Source: Acuticoccus kalidii
Lineage (GTDB): Bacteria > Pseudomonadota > Alphaproteobacteria > Rhizobiales > Amorphaceae
Assembly (NCBI RefSeq): GCF_021556395.1
Contig: NZ_JAKGCS010000024.1
Location: 310,001 to 374,000, forward strand
Length of the DNA stretch: 64,000 nt
Direction: 5' to 3'
Position 1 is the first letter of the stretch. Every line of letters starts with the position of its first letter. This document shows, piece after piece, positions 8,727 through 17,832 of this stretch. The notes below the pieces were generated by a model. It saw nothing but the letters and a program-made list of their open reading frames with translations. It was not told the origin of the DNA and did no database searches. A program made the position numbers and the translations under genes.

Positions 8727-9737
8727 ATGAAAGACCTCCTTCTCATGAAAGGCGCGCGACGTCTTGTGACCGTCTGCGGCAACCTCAAGGCCGATGAGGA
8801 AGTCGTCATCGTCACCGACTTCGCGACCATGGACGTGGCCAAAGCCGTCGCCAGTGCCGCCCTCGAAATCACCGACAACGTCAATGTTCTCGTCATGCCG
8901 GTGCGCAGCATCGACGGAGAGGAACCGCCCGCCCCTATCGCGGCCGCGATGAAGCAAGCCGACTTGATCTTCACGCCGGTCAAGCATTCGATCACCCACA
9001 CCTTCGCGGTGCGCGACGCCCTCGGCGCGGGCGCACGGGGCATCATGCTGACCCAATACAATATCGGCATGCTGGAGCGCGGTGGCGTGTTCGGCGACTT
9101 CGCCGCCATCGAACCGCTCTGCCGCAAGGTGGGCGACCTGTTGGGTTCGGCGGACAAGGTGCGCCTCACCACCCCCAACGGCACGGACCTCAAGCTCAGC
9201 GTCAAAGAACGCCCGGCCAACCCCCATTGCGGCATCGTCCGCAAGCCCGGCGACTTCACCACCGTGCCGAATATCGAGACCAGCTCGTCGCCGGTGCTCG
9301 GCTCGGCGGAAGGCGTCATCGTGGCCGATGCCAGCGTGCCTTATTATGGCATCGGCCTGTTGGAGGAGCCTGTCCGCTTCACCGTCTCCGGCGGCCGCGT
9401 GACGAAGATCGAAGGGGGCCGCCAGGCAATGGCGCTCGACAAGCTCCTCGCCAAGCAAGGCGCCCCGGAGGTCTACAATATCGCGCAGATCTCGTTCGGC
9501 CTGAACCCGGAATGCCCCATGGAAGGCGTCATGCTGCATGACGAAGGCGTCTATGGGACCGCCCATATCGGCATCGGGACCAGCGTGCTGTTGGGCGGCG
9601 AGGTCAAGACCCTCACCCACTTCGACGCGCTGATGTGGCTGCCGACGCTCGAACTCGACGGCAAGATCGTGCTGCGGGCGGGCGAATGGCTGCTCCCCGA
9701 AGCGAACGTGATCCACCCCGAAAAGGCCGCCGCCTGA
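8727..9737 (+). CDS. M29 aminopeptidase/NicX-like metalloenzyme
   Basis: A 336-aa protein of the thermophilic aminopeptidase T (M29) and 2,5-dihydroxypyridine dioxygenase (NicX) superfamily. The candidate metal ligands fall near the C-terminus, in the order MLHDEGVYGTAHIGIG (about residues 269-284) followed by THFD (about 300-303). The H, H-x-D arrangement is closer to what I recall of NicX than to the classical E-E-H-H-D set of M29, so a ring-cleaving or hydrolytic role are both possible. It starts 8 bases after the regulator stop and is probably co-transcribed with it. A start at TTG 8715 is less likely. A role in processing the hyu product is inference. Confidence 0.72.
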   Translation: MKDLLLMKGARRLVTVCGNLKADEEVVIVTDFATMDVAKAVASAALEITDNVNVLVMPVRSIDGEEPPAPIAAAMKQADLIFTPVKHSITHTFAVRDALGAGARGIMLTQYNIGMLERGGVFGDFAAIEPLCRKVGDLLGSADKVRLTTPNGTDLKLSVKERPANPHCGIVRKPGDFTTVPNIETSSSPVLGSAEGVIVADASVPYYGIGLLEEPVRFTVSGGRVTKIEGGRQAMALDKLLAKQGAPEVYNIAQISFGLNPECPMEGVMLHDEGVYGTAHIGIGTSVLLGGEVKTLTHFDALMWLPTLELDGKIVLRAGEWLLPEANVIHPEKAAA

Positions 9738-9797
9738 CCCGCCCTCCGGGATCGCCTCCAGCGAGCCCGGATCCGCCGACGGCCCGACCATGGGCCC

Positions 9798-9821
9798 ATG
9801 GCCGCCGCACGCGGCGGCCAT
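9798..9821 (+). terminator. GC-rich hairpin after the aminopeptidase-like gene
   Basis: Perfect 10-bp stem, ATGGCCGCCG and CGGCGGCCAT, with loop CACG, about 60 bases after the upstream stop, followed by CCTTTCG. It is directly preceded by a perfect 14-bp palindrome, CCATGGGCCCATGG (9788-9801), which overlaps the left arm. This is a likely terminator or attenuator at the end of the hyu operon, although the T-tract is poor. Confidence 0.5.
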
Positions 9822-9883
9822 CCTTTCGTGCCCGATCCGGTCCGTTCGGGGTCGTGACGAACCATGCCCGCGGGAGATCGCCC

Positions 9884-11329
9884 TTGACCCGATTCGCTTC
9901 CCCCGCCAGCGGCCCGCGCCGGCTCGGCCGCGGCCCGCAGAGCCATTTCTTCGGCTACTACAACAAGTCCCCTTGGGACGCGTCGGGCCGCTCTTTGCTC
10001 GCGCACCGCACGCCGTTGCAGCGCGGCGCACTCACAGGCGATGACGTGGCCGAAATCGGCATCTTCGACCTTTCGGGCGACGGCGCCTTCACCCCGCTCG
10101 ACGAAACCCGCGCATGGAACTGGCAAATGGGGGCGCAACTCCAGTGGCTGGGGCCGCGCAATCGGCGCATCGTCTTCAACACGCGCTGCGACGCGGCGCC
10201 CGATCCCGCCTTCGGCGCCCCCTACCGGGCCAAGATCCTCGATCTCGACACCGGCGAGGCGCGCCTTCTGTCGCTGCCGATCTATGTCGCCTTCCCCGAT
10301 GGTCGCGGCGCGCTGGCGGTGAATTATCGCCGCCTTGCCCATACGCATCCCACCATCGGATATTTCTGCGGTCCGACGGTGGAGACGCCGCCGCTCTGCC
10401 CCGACGATGACGGCATCTACAGGATGGACCTCGACGAAGACCGGTTCGAGCCGATCATCTCCTTCCGGCAATTGGCGCACATCGAGCCACGGCCGTCGAT
10501 GGCGGACTCCGTCCACTGGATCTCCCATGTGGAGGTCAACCCGTCCTCCACCCGGTTCCTGTTCCTGCACCGCTGGACCCGCCGGGTCGAAGACGAGACC
10601 TGCTTCCTCCACCGGCTGTTCACCTGCAACGTGGACGGCAGCGATCTCCGATTGCTCGAATGCTCCGACCATCCTTTGCCGCAACTCGAGGACTCCTTCG
10701 ACCCTTCGGCCGTCGGCCTCTTCGATTACGAAAAATCCGAGCACCAGATCTCTCATCCGATCTGGAAGGACGACGACGAACTCATCGTCTGGTCCCCCCA
10801 CGACGGCACCATCGGATATCATCTCTACAACGACCGTGATCGGACCGTGCGCCGCATCGGACCGGGCGTGCTCGACGAGAACGGGCACATGAGCTACGCG
10901 CCGGATGGGCGATGGCTTCTGTCGGACACCTACCCGGACCCGGGCACCGGCGACCGCGAGCTCTTCCTCTGGGATGACGCCGCCCGGCGCAAATTGCGTC
11001 TCGGCACCTTCCGAACCGACCCGACCCTTGCGAAGATCGACCGCTGCGATCTGCATCCGCGCTGGAACAGAAGCGGCAACCAGATCTGCATCGATTCCGT
11101 CCATGACGGCGAGCGCGCCATGTACGTCATCGACATGCCATCGCCGGCTGAAAGTCGCCGGCACGGCCTCGCAAGCGCGGACGATATCGGCGCAAACGGC
11201 GGCCCCGCAAAAGTCGCCCGCCGCGCAGCTAGCGGCCGGGTTCGGCCGGGCCTGCCGGGAGCAACTCGCAAAGCGACCGCAACGGCAAGGCGGCATACGG
11301 CGCCGCGCCGGCCCCCTTCCGGCCGTTGA
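9884..11329 (+). CDS. Conserved beta-propeller (TolB/WD40-like) protein of unknown function
   Basis: A 481-aa protein resembling the seven-bladed propeller family often annotated oligogalacturonate lyase-like. Repeated blade motifs are visible: HFFGYYNKSPWDASGR near the start, AWNWQMGAQLQWLG, FPDGRGALAVNY, YAPDGRWLLSDTYPD, and HPRWNRSGNQICIDS near the end. A basic, low-complexity tail of about 55 residues follows the last blade and is probably not part of the fold. The start is TTG 9884, because GGGAGA lies 7 bases upstream. GTG 9854 is an alternative. No signal peptide is evident, and no catalytic role can be assigned. Its 3' end is 6 bases from that of convergent guaA. Confidence 0.72.
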   Translation: MTRFASPASGPRRLGRGPQSHFFGYYNKSPWDASGRSLLAHRTPLQRGALTGDDVAEIGIFDLSGDGAFTPLDETRAWNWQMGAQLQWLGPRNRRIVFNTRCDAAPDPAFGAPYRAKILDLDTGEARLLSLPIYVAFPDGRGALAVNYRRLAHTHPTIGYFCGPTVETPPLCPDDDGIYRMDLDEDRFEPIISFRQLAHIEPRPSMADSVHWISHVEVNPSSTRFLFLHRWTRRVEDETCFLHRLFTCNVDGSDLRLLECSDHPLPQLEDSFDPSAVGLFDYEKSEHQISHPIWKDDDELIVWSPHDGTIGYHLYNDRDRTVRRIGPGVLDENGHMSYAPDGRWLLSDTYPDPGTGDRELFLWDDAARRKLRLGTFRTDPTLAKIDRCDLHPRWNRSGNQICIDSVHDGERAMYVIDMPSPAESRRHGLASADDIGANGGPAKVARRAASGRVRPGLPGATRKATATARRHTAPRRPPSGR

Positions 11330-11335
11330 CGTCCC

Positions 11336-12883
11336 TCACTCCCACTCGATCGTCCCTGGCGGCTTCGACGTCACATCATAGACAACGCGGTTCACCCCAC
11401 GGACCTCGTTGACGATGCGCGACGCGACGCGTCCGAGGAACGTGATGTCGAACGGATAGATGTCCGCCGTCATCCCGTCGGTCGAGGTGACGGCGCGCAG
11501 CGCGAGCACGCGCTCATAGGTCCGCGCATCGCCCATCACGCCGACGGTCTCGACCGGCAGCAGCACCGCAAAGGCCTGCCAGATCACGTCATAGAGGCCC
11601 GCGGCACGGATCTCTTCGATATAGATCGCATCCGCCCGGCGCAGCACCGCGAGGCCCTCACGCGTCAACGGCCCCGGATGGCGGATCGCAAGCCCCGGTC
11701 CCGGGAACGGATGACGGCCGACGAAGGTCTCGGACAGGCCGAGCTCGCGACCGAGCGCCCGCACCTCGTCCTTGAACAGAAGCCGCAGCGGCTCCACGAG
11801 CTTCAACCCCATCCGCTCCGGCAGCCCACCCACATTGTGGTGCGACTTGATCGTGACCGACGGGCCGCCGGTCGCTGAAACGCTCTCGATCACGTCGGGA
11901 TAGAGCGTGCCCTGGGCGAGGAAGTCGCCGCCGATCGCCTTCGCCTCGCGCTCGAACACCTCGACGAACAGCCGCCCGATCGTCTTGCGCTTGACCTCGG
12001 GGTCGGTGACCCCGTCGAGGGCGTCGAGGAAGAGATCGCCCGCGTCGACCTTGTTGAAGATCACGTCGTTGCGGCCGGCGAACATCGCCTCGACATCGCG
12101 CGCCTCGTTTTCGCGCAAGAGCCCGTGATCGACGAAGATGCAGGTGAGCCGGTCGCCGATCGCCTCGGCGAGAAGGACCGCCGTCACGGTGGAATCGACG
12201 CCGCCGGAGAGACCGCAGATCGCCCGGCCATCGCCCACCGTCTGGCGGATCGAGGCAATCGCCTCGTCCCGGAAGGCGGCCATCGACCAGTCGCCCGTCG
12301 CCCCCGCGACGCGCCGCACGAACGCCTCGATGATGCGCGCGCCATCGGGCGTGTGCACCACTTCGGGATGGAACATCAGCCCGTAGGCGCGGCGCTCCTC
12401 GTTGGCGATGACGGCGAAGGGCGCGCCCGGCGAACGGGCGACGACGCGAAAACCCGGCGCCGGCTCGACCACCCGGTCGCCATGGCTCATCCAGACGGTG
12501 TGCGTCTCGCCTTCCGACCAGATCCCCTCGAAGAGCGGGCAATCCTCGACGACCTCGACCTCGGCCCGGCCGAACTCGCGATGATCGTCCGCCTCGGCGC
12601 GACCGCCGAGCTGGGTCGTCATCACCATCTGCCCATAGCAGATACCGAGGAGCGGAACGCCGGAATCGAAGATCGCCTGGGGGGCCCGCGGGCTCCCCTC
12701 GGCATGGGTGGAGTTCGGCCCGCCGGAGAAGATCACGCCCTTCGGGCGATGCTCGGCGAAGGCGCGCTCGGCTTCGGAGAACGGCGCCACGACGCTGAAG
12801 ACGCCCGCCTCACGGACCCGCCGCGCGATGAGCTGCGTCACCTGACTGCCGAAATCGACGATGAGGATGGTGTCATGCATCAT
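11336..12883 (-). CDS. guaA: GMP synthase (glutamine-hydrolysing)
   Basis: Converts XMP to GMP with ATP and glutamine. The N-terminal class I glutaminase domain has the nucleophile in GICYGQM (C82) and the His-Glu pair in MFHPEVVHT. The ATP-pyrophosphatase domain begins at the PP-loop [10 protein letters not shown], and the C-terminal dimerisation domain closes the protein. The length (515 aa) is normal. Two adjacent ATGs (12883 and 12880) are possible starts. It is the last gene of a guaB-rsmB-guaA block on the minus strand, but a 374-bp spacer holding a very large hairpin separates it from rsmB. Confidence 0.97.
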   Translation of the reverse strand: MMHDTILIVDFGSQVTQLIARRVREAGVFSVVAPFSEAERAFAEHRPKGVIFSGGPNSTHAEGSPRAPQAIFDSGVPLLGICYGQMVMTTQLGGRAEADDHREFGRAEVEVVEDCPLFEGIWSEGETHTVWMSHGDRVVEPAPGFRVVARSPGAPFAVIANEERRAYGLMFHPEVVHTPDGARIIEAFVRRVAGATGDWSMAAFRDEAIASIRQTVGDGRAICGLSGGVDSTVTAVLLAEAIGDRLTCIFVDHGLLRENEARDVEAMFAGRNDVIFNKVDAGDLFLDALDGVTDPEVKRKTIGRLFVEVFEREAKAIGGDFLAQGTLYPDVIESVSATGGPSVTIKSHHNVGGLPERMGLKLVEPLRLLFKDEVRALGRELGLSETFVGRHPFPGPGLAIRHPGPLTREGLAVLRRADAIYIEEIRAAGLYDVIWQAFAVLLPVETVGVMGDARTYERVLALRAVTSTDGMTADIYPFDITFLGRVASRIVNEVRGVNRVVYDVTSKPPGTIEWE

Positions 12884-13030
12884 CAGAGCCTGATGCCATA
12901 GAGATCCGGTCTCGGCGAGCGCGAAATCGCCGCTGTCCACCTCATCGAAGCAAGGCAGCCCCGCACCGGCGCCGCCTTGTTCCCTTTGGAGCACGGCCTC
13001 GCCCCCTCCCGGAAACACGGGCGCCGCCCA

Positions 13031-13187
13031 GCCTGTTCCTCGGAGCCCGCCATCGCTGATGCCCGATCAGAGGCGGATGGCGGTCGGGGGCAAGGCCGAA
13101 GAGCGACGCGCAGCGGCGCGTGCCTTGCGCCCGGCCGCCATCCGTCTCAGGGCATCGATCAGCGATGGCGGGCTCCGAGGAACAGGC
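13031..13187. repeat. 157-bp near-perfect inverted repeat between guaA and rsmB
   Basis: The outer 30 bases of each arm (13031-13060 and 13158-13187) are exact reverse complements. After a few unpaired bases the next 25 (about 13072-13096 and 13123-13147) match at 22 positions. The loop is about 26 bases. Translations of the two strands give similar nonsense peptides (SEPAIAD ... QRWRAPRNR), confirming the symmetry. It lies in the 374-bp gap of a purine operon. It may be a palindromic repeat element, a miniature mobile element without visible target duplication, or a large attenuator hairpin. Nothing else is visible in 12884-13257. Confidence 0.85.
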
Positions 13188-13257
13188 GCTCCCCCTGTTT
13201 CTTGGTGACGTCGGAGCGCTGCGGCCGTGCAACGGAGACGGCGTCTCGGCAAGCCGA

Positions 13258-14547
13258 TCAGTCCGCCATCCGCTCCATCACCGCGAGGAAGAAGCCGTCG
13301 GTTCCGGTGGCCGCCGGGGTCATGGTGAGGCTCATGCCGTTGGCGCTCCAGGGCTTCGGTCCGCCGACGCCGAAGAGCTCTTCCCACGCCTCCCCCGCCG
13401 AGACCTCCTCGAAATTCGGCGATTGGGCGAGGACATTGTCGACCTGAGCCTCGTTTTCCTGCGGCAGCACCGAGCACGTGACATAGACGAGATAGCCGCC
13501 GGGCCGGACATAGGCGCGGGCGGCCTCGAGGACGCGTTCCTGCTCCTCCACACGGCGCGCGAGCGCCTCTTCGGAGAGGCGCCATTTCGTCTCCGGCCGG
13601 CGCCGCCAGGTGCCGCTGCCCGAACAGGGCGCGTCGACGAGGACGCGGTCCATCTTCCCCTCGAGAGCCGAAAGATCGCTCCCCGCCGGGTGGACCTGAA
13701 CGTTGCGCGCGCCCGCCCGTTTCAGTCGTTCATAGATCGGCGAGAGCTGGTTCGGATCGGCGTCGGTCGCGTGGATCTGGCCGCGATTGTCCATGTGGGC
13801 GGAGATGGCGAGCGTCTTGCCGCCGGCGCCGGCGCAAAGGTCGAGAACCTGCTCGCCGGGACGGGCGAAGACGAGGAGCGCTGCGATCTGGCTCGCCTCG
13901 TCCTGCACCTCGACATGACCGCGCTGATAGATCTCCTCGCGCACGATATTGGGCGCGCGTTCCCAGCCCGCCCGCGGCGGCAGCCGCACGCCGACCGGGC
14001 TGATCGGCGTCGCGCTCGCCCCGTGACGGGAAAGGGTTGACAGGACGCGTGCACGCTCCGCCTTCAGCGTGTTGACGCGCAGATCGAGCGGGGCGCGGGC
14101 GGCAAGCGCCGTCGCCTCCTCGAACCACTCGTCGGCGAAATTCTCCTCGAAGGCACCCGCGAGCCATTCGGGAATGTCGGCCTGCACATCGAGCGGCGCG
14201 GTGCCGAGGTGATCCACCCCGAAGGCCGCCGTCTCCTCGGCGGAGAGCGCGCCGGGGCCGAACCGCTCCTCGGCGAGGCGTGCGAGATCGTCGGTGCCCA
14301 CGCCCCAACGCCAGCGGAGCGTCGCGAGAATGATGCCGCGCGGCGTCTCCTCGCCCGCACGAAAGGCGGAGGAGCGGCGCCAGCGCAGCCCGTCATAGAC
14401 GAGATTGCCGATCGCCGCCCGGTCGCCGGACCCGGCAAAGCGGTGCGACAGCCCCCAATCCTTCAGCGCATCGGCGACGGGACGGTGGCGCGCATCGACG
14501 TCGGCGAGGATCTCGATCGCGGCGGCGATGCGGCCGGCCGGACGCAT
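13258..14547 (-). CDS. rsmB: RsmB-family 16S rRNA cytosine-C5 methyltransferase
   Basis: A 429-aa SAM-dependent RNA methyltransferase of the NOL1/NOP2/Sun group, probably the m5C967 enzyme. The N-terminal part (about 1-130) resembles the NusB-like RNA-binding region. The Rossmann domain carries LDLCAGAGGKT (SAM motif I), DAPCSGSGTWRRRPE (motif IV with the release cysteine) and YVTCSVLPQENE (catalytic cysteine). Its position directly downstream of guaB is common in alphaproteobacteria. The predicted substrate base comes from family knowledge, not from the sequence. Confidence 0.88.
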   Translation of the reverse strand: MRPAGRIAAAIEILADVDARHRPVADALKDWGLSHRFAGSGDRAAIGNLVYDGLRWRRSSAFRAGEETPRGIILATLRWRWGVGTDDLARLAEERFGPGALSAEETAAFGVDHLGTAPLDVQADIPEWLAGAFEENFADEWFEEATALAARAPLDLRVNTLKAERARVLSTLSRHGASATPISPVGVRLPPRAGWERAPNIVREEIYQRGHVEVQDEASQIAALLVFARPGEQVLDLCAGAGGKTLAISAHMDNRGQIHATDADPNQLSPIYERLKRAGARNVQVHPAGSDLSALEGKMDRVLVDAPCSGSGTWRRRPETKWRLSEEALARRVEEQERVLEAARAYVRPGGYLVYVTCSVLPQENEAQVDNVLAQSPNFEEVSAGEAWEELFGVGGPKPWSANGMSLTMTPAATGTDGFFLAVMERMAD

Positions 14548-14622
14548 CAGTGCCCGCCCGACAAAATGGCGAGACGGGCCCGGCGGGGGCCCGCGCGAGA
14601 AGAGCGGATCGTCGTCACGCGC

Positions 14623-16122
14623 TCAGCGGCCCGCGGGATAATTCGGGCTCTCGCGCACGATCGCGACGTCGTGGACGTGGCTCTCGGCAAGGCCGGCATT
14701 GGTGATGCGGACGAAGCGGGCTTTGTCGCGAAGCTCGGCGAGATCCTTCGCGCCGACATACCCCATCGCGGCGCGCAGACCGCCGACGAGTTGATGGAGG
14801 ACGTTGGCGACCGGCCCGCGAAACGGCACCTGCCCCTCGATCCCTTCCGGCACGAGCTTCATCGTATCGCGCACCTCGGACTGGAAATAACGATCGGCCG
14901 AGCCGCGCGCCATCGCCCCGATCGAGCCCATCCCGCGATAGGCTTTGTAGGAGCGGCCCTGATGGAGATAGACCTCGCCCGGCGCTTCGCTGGTGCCGGC
15001 GAGAAGCGAGCCGACCATCGCGCAGGATGCGCCCGCTGCGAGCGCCTTCGCGAGGTCGCCCGAGAACTTCACCCCGCCATCGGCGACCACCGGCGTGTCG
15101 CTGCCGGAGGCGGCGGCCGCCGCTTCCATCACCGCCGTGAGCTGGGGCATACCGACGCCCGCGACGACGCGGGTCGTGCAGATCGAGCCCGGACCGATGC
15201 CGATTTTCACCGCGTCGGCGCCGGCGTCGATCAGCGCCTTGGTGCCGTCGGCGGTCGCGACATTGCCGGCGAGAACCTGGGTCCGGTTCGACAGGCGCTT
15301 CACCCGGTCGACCGTCGCGAGAACGCGCGCGGAGTGGCCGTGCGCGGTGTCGACCACCACGAGATCGACACCGGCCTCGATGAGCCGCTCGACCCGCTCG
15401 AGCCCCGCATCGTCCACCGTGGTCGCCGCCCCGACGCGCAGACGCCCTTGCGGATCCTTGACGGCGTTCGGGTAGGCCCGCGCCTTCTCCATGTCCTTGA
15501 CGGTGATCAGCCCGGTGCAGTTGCCCGCCTCGTCGATCACGAGCAGCTTCTCGATGCGATTGTGGTGGAGAAGGCGCTTGGCCTCGTCCTGGTCCACCCC
15601 GTCCCGCACGGTGACGAGATCCTTCGCCGTCATCAGCTCACGGACCGGCGTCTTCGGGTCGGAGGCGAAGCGCACGTCGCGGTTCGTCAAAATGCCGACA
15701 AGACGGCCTTTGACGTGGCCGCCGACACCGCCATTCTCGACCACCGGAATGCCGGAGATGCCTTGGCGCTCCATGAGGGCGAGCGCGTCGCCGAGGGTCG
15801 CGTCCGGTCCGATCACGAGCGGGTCGACGATCATCCCGCTCTCGAACTTCTTCACCTTGCGCACCGCGTCGGCCTGCTCTTCCGGCGTCATGTTGCGGTG
15901 GATAACGCCGATGCCGCCCGCCTGAGCCATGGCGATCGCGAGATTGGCGTCGGTGACGGTATCCATCGCGGCCGACAGAATCGGGATGTTCAGTGCCAGC
16001 TCTCGCGTCACGTGCGTGTTGATCAACGTCTGCGCCGGCATGACCTCGGAGTGGCCAGGCGTCAGCAGGACGTCGTCGAAGGTAAGAGCTTCTCCCGTCG
16101 CGAGGCTCAAAAACTCAGCCAT
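14623..16122 (-). CDS. guaB: Inosine-5'-monophosphate dehydrogenase
   Basis: Oxidises IMP to XMP with NAD, the first committed step to GMP. The protein is 499 aa. The catalytic cysteine is in GSICTTR (C315). The phosphate-binding loop [11 protein letters not shown] and the flap with the conserved arginine near [10 protein letters not shown] are present. A CBS pair (about residues 95-215) interrupts the barrel as usual. The start is the ATG preceded closely by GGGGGAAG; an upstream in-frame extension is ignored. It is the first gene of guaB-rsmB-guaA. Confidence 0.97.
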   Translation of the reverse strand: MAEFLSLATGEALTFDDVLLTPGHSEVMPAQTLINTHVTRELALNIPILSAAMDTVTDANLAIAMAQAGGIGVIHRNMTPEEQADAVRKVKKFESGMIVDPLVIGPDATLGDALALMERQGISGIPVVENGGVGGHVKGRLVGILTNRDVRFASDPKTPVRELMTAKDLVTVRDGVDQDEAKRLLHHNRIEKLLVIDEAGNCTGLITVKDMEKARAYPNAVKDPQGRLRVGAATTVDDAGLERVERLIEAGVDLVVVDTAHGHSARVLATVDRVKRLSNRTQVLAGNVATADGTKALIDAGADAVKIGIGPGSICTTRVVAGVGMPQLTAVMEAAAAASGSDTPVVADGGVKFSGDLAKALAAGASCAMVGSLLAGTSEAPGEVYLHQGRSYKAYRGMGSIGAMARGSADRYFQSEVRDTMKLVPEGIEGQVPFRGPVANVLHQLVGGLRAAMGYVGAKDLAELRDKARFVRITNAGLAESHVHDVAIVRESPNYPAGR

Positions 16123-16261
16123 TCTTCCCCCTTGCCCGCCCCTATGGCGGGGCCGGCGGGCCCGTCCGCCGTTGGGCCTCATATCGCAGGGGTGCCAGCA
16201 ACATCAACGCCTCGCGCAAAGGTGATGCACTGCTTCGCGCTCAGCGCATGGATATGATAGG

Positions 16262-16275
16262 ACGGTTTCAACCGT
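16262..16275. promoter_or_regulatory. 14-bp dyad in the guaB-MFS divergent region
   Basis: ACGGTT and AACCGT are perfect 6-bp arms around TC. It lies between divergent guaB and the MFS exporter, a place where an exporter repressor could bind. No regulator gene is adjacent. The dyad argues that the MFS start is not the in-frame TTG at 16276. Confidence 0.3.
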
Positions 16276-16407
16276 TTGGCTGATATGCTGGAGCTGCAAA
16301 TCCCGCCCCGGCGCCTTACTTTAAGAACGGACGACGCTTCCCCGCCGCCCCTTCCTTCGACAATGCGCCGCGTCGCGGCACCAGACCGTTTCGCTGAGCG
16401 AGGCTCC

Positions 16408-17832
16408 GTGACCCGTCCGCAAGTAACCGCCCTGATCATCGCCTCGGCGTTGTTCATGGAAAATCTCGATTCCACCATCATCGCGACCGCCTTGCCGACG
16501 ATCGCCGCCGATATCGGAACCGATCCGATCCGGCTGAAGCTTGCCCTCACCTCCTACCTTCTCAGCCTCGCGACATTCATCCCGATCTCGGGCTGGGCGG
16601 CGGACCGGTTCGGCGCCCGCCTCGTCTTTCGCGCGGCGATCGGGGTCTTCATCATCGGGTCTATCCTGTGCTCGATGGCCGATTCGCTGCCGCAATTCGT
16701 GGTCGCGCGGATCGTCCAGGGCGCGGGAGCGGCGATGATGACGCCGGTCGGGCGCCTCGTTCTCCTGCGCTCGACGCCGAAAAAGGAGCTGCTCAGCGCG
16801 ATGGCGTGGCTCACCGTGCCGGCGCTCATCGGCCCGCTGCTCGGCCCGCCGGTCGGCGGGTTCATCTCGACCTATTTCGACTGGCGCTGGATTTTCTGGA
16901 TCAACGTGCCGGTCGGCATCGTCGGCATCGTCCTCGTCAGCCTCTTCATCGACGGAGTGAAGAGCGAGGTGCAGCGCCCGCTCGACGCGGTCGGCTTCGT
17001 CCTGTCGGGGGTCGGGCTGTCGGGCATCGTCTTCGGCCTCTCTGTGCTCGGCCAGAACATGCTGCCGCTGCCCGTCACGCTCGCGATGGTGGGGGTCGGC
17101 ATCATCTCGATGGCGCTTTATCTGCGCCACGCCAAGCGGACGGCGCACCCGCTTCTCGATCTCGGCCTATTGCGTCTGCCGACCTTCTTCACGAGCACCG
17201 TGGGCGGTTTCTTCTTCCGGATCGGCATCGGCTCGATCCCCTTCCTTCTGCCCCTCACCCTCCAGCTCGGCCTCGGCATGAACGCGTTCGAGGCGGGGAC
17301 TTACGTCTTCTTCTCGGCCATCGGCGCGCTCTTGATGAAGATGACCGCGCAGCCGATCGTCCACCGGTTCGGCTTCCGCACCACGTTGATCTGGAACGGG
17401 CTGATCTCCTCGGCGGCGATCCTCGCCATGGCCTTCTTCACCTACAACCCGCCGGCGATCCTGATGGCCTCGGTGCTCCTCGCGGGCGGCTTCTTCCGCT
17501 CGCTGCAATTCACCTGCCTCAACTCCCTTGCCTATGCCGACGTCGAACAGTCTCGCATGAGCCTTGCGACGAGCCTTTACAGCGTCTCACAACAGGTCTC
17601 GCTCGCGAGCGGGGTCGCCGTGGCGGCGGCCGTCGTCGAGGTCCAGCGCGCGATGCGGCCGGACCACGTCCTCCTCCTCAGCGACTTCATGACCGCCTTC
17701 CTCACGGTCGCCTGCTTCTCGCTGGTGGCGATCCTCTTCTATCTTCGCCTTCCGGCCGATGCCGGCGCGGAGATGGCGAACCGGGATCAGCCCTCGGAGC
17801 GTCCGGCGCGGAATCCCGTCGCGAGCACGTAG
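16408..17832 (+). CDS. MFS transporter, DHA2 (EmrB/QacA) type
   Basis: Proton-driven inner-membrane exporter (474 aa from this GTG), probably for drugs or toxic metabolites. The first helix contains ALFMENLDSTIIATALP, the DHA2 motif with the membrane-embedded acidic residue. WAADRFGARLVFR is the MFS loop 2-3 motif A, and GPLLGPPVGG resembles motif C. About 12-14 helices are predicted by eye. In-frame upstream starts at 16285 and 16363 would add a proline-rich, arginine-rich leader. GTG 16408 has GAGCGAGG upstream and fits family N-termini best. The 3' end overlaps convergent rlmE by 46 bases. Confidence 0.88.
   Translation: MTRPQVTALIIASALFMENLDSTIIATALPTIAADIGTDPIRLKLALTSYLLSLATFIPISGWAADRFGARLVFRAAIGVFIIGSILCSMADSLPQFVVARIVQGAGAAMMTPVGRLVLLRSTPKKELLSAMAWLTVPALIGPLLGPPVGGFISTYFDWRWIFWINVPVGIVGIVLVSLFIDGVKSEVQRPLDAVGFVLSGVGLSGIVFGLSVLGQNMLPLPVTLAMVGVGIISMALYLRHAKRTAHPLLDLGLLRLPTFFTSTVGGFFFRIGIGSIPFLLPLTLQLGLGMNAFEAGTYVFFSAIGALLMKMTAQPIVHRFGFRTTLIWNGLISSAAILAMAFFTYNPPAILMASVLLAGGFFRSLQFTCLNSLAYADVEQSRMSLATSLYSVSQQVSLASGVAVAAAVVEVQRAMRPDHVLLLSDFMTAFLTVACFSLVAILFYLRLPADAGAEMANRDQPSERPARNPVAST

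Noticed and set aside
13120..14040. A 306-codon plus-strand frame across the palindrome into rsmB
   Set aside because: It is antisense to rsmB and its first part is simply one arm of the inverted repeat.
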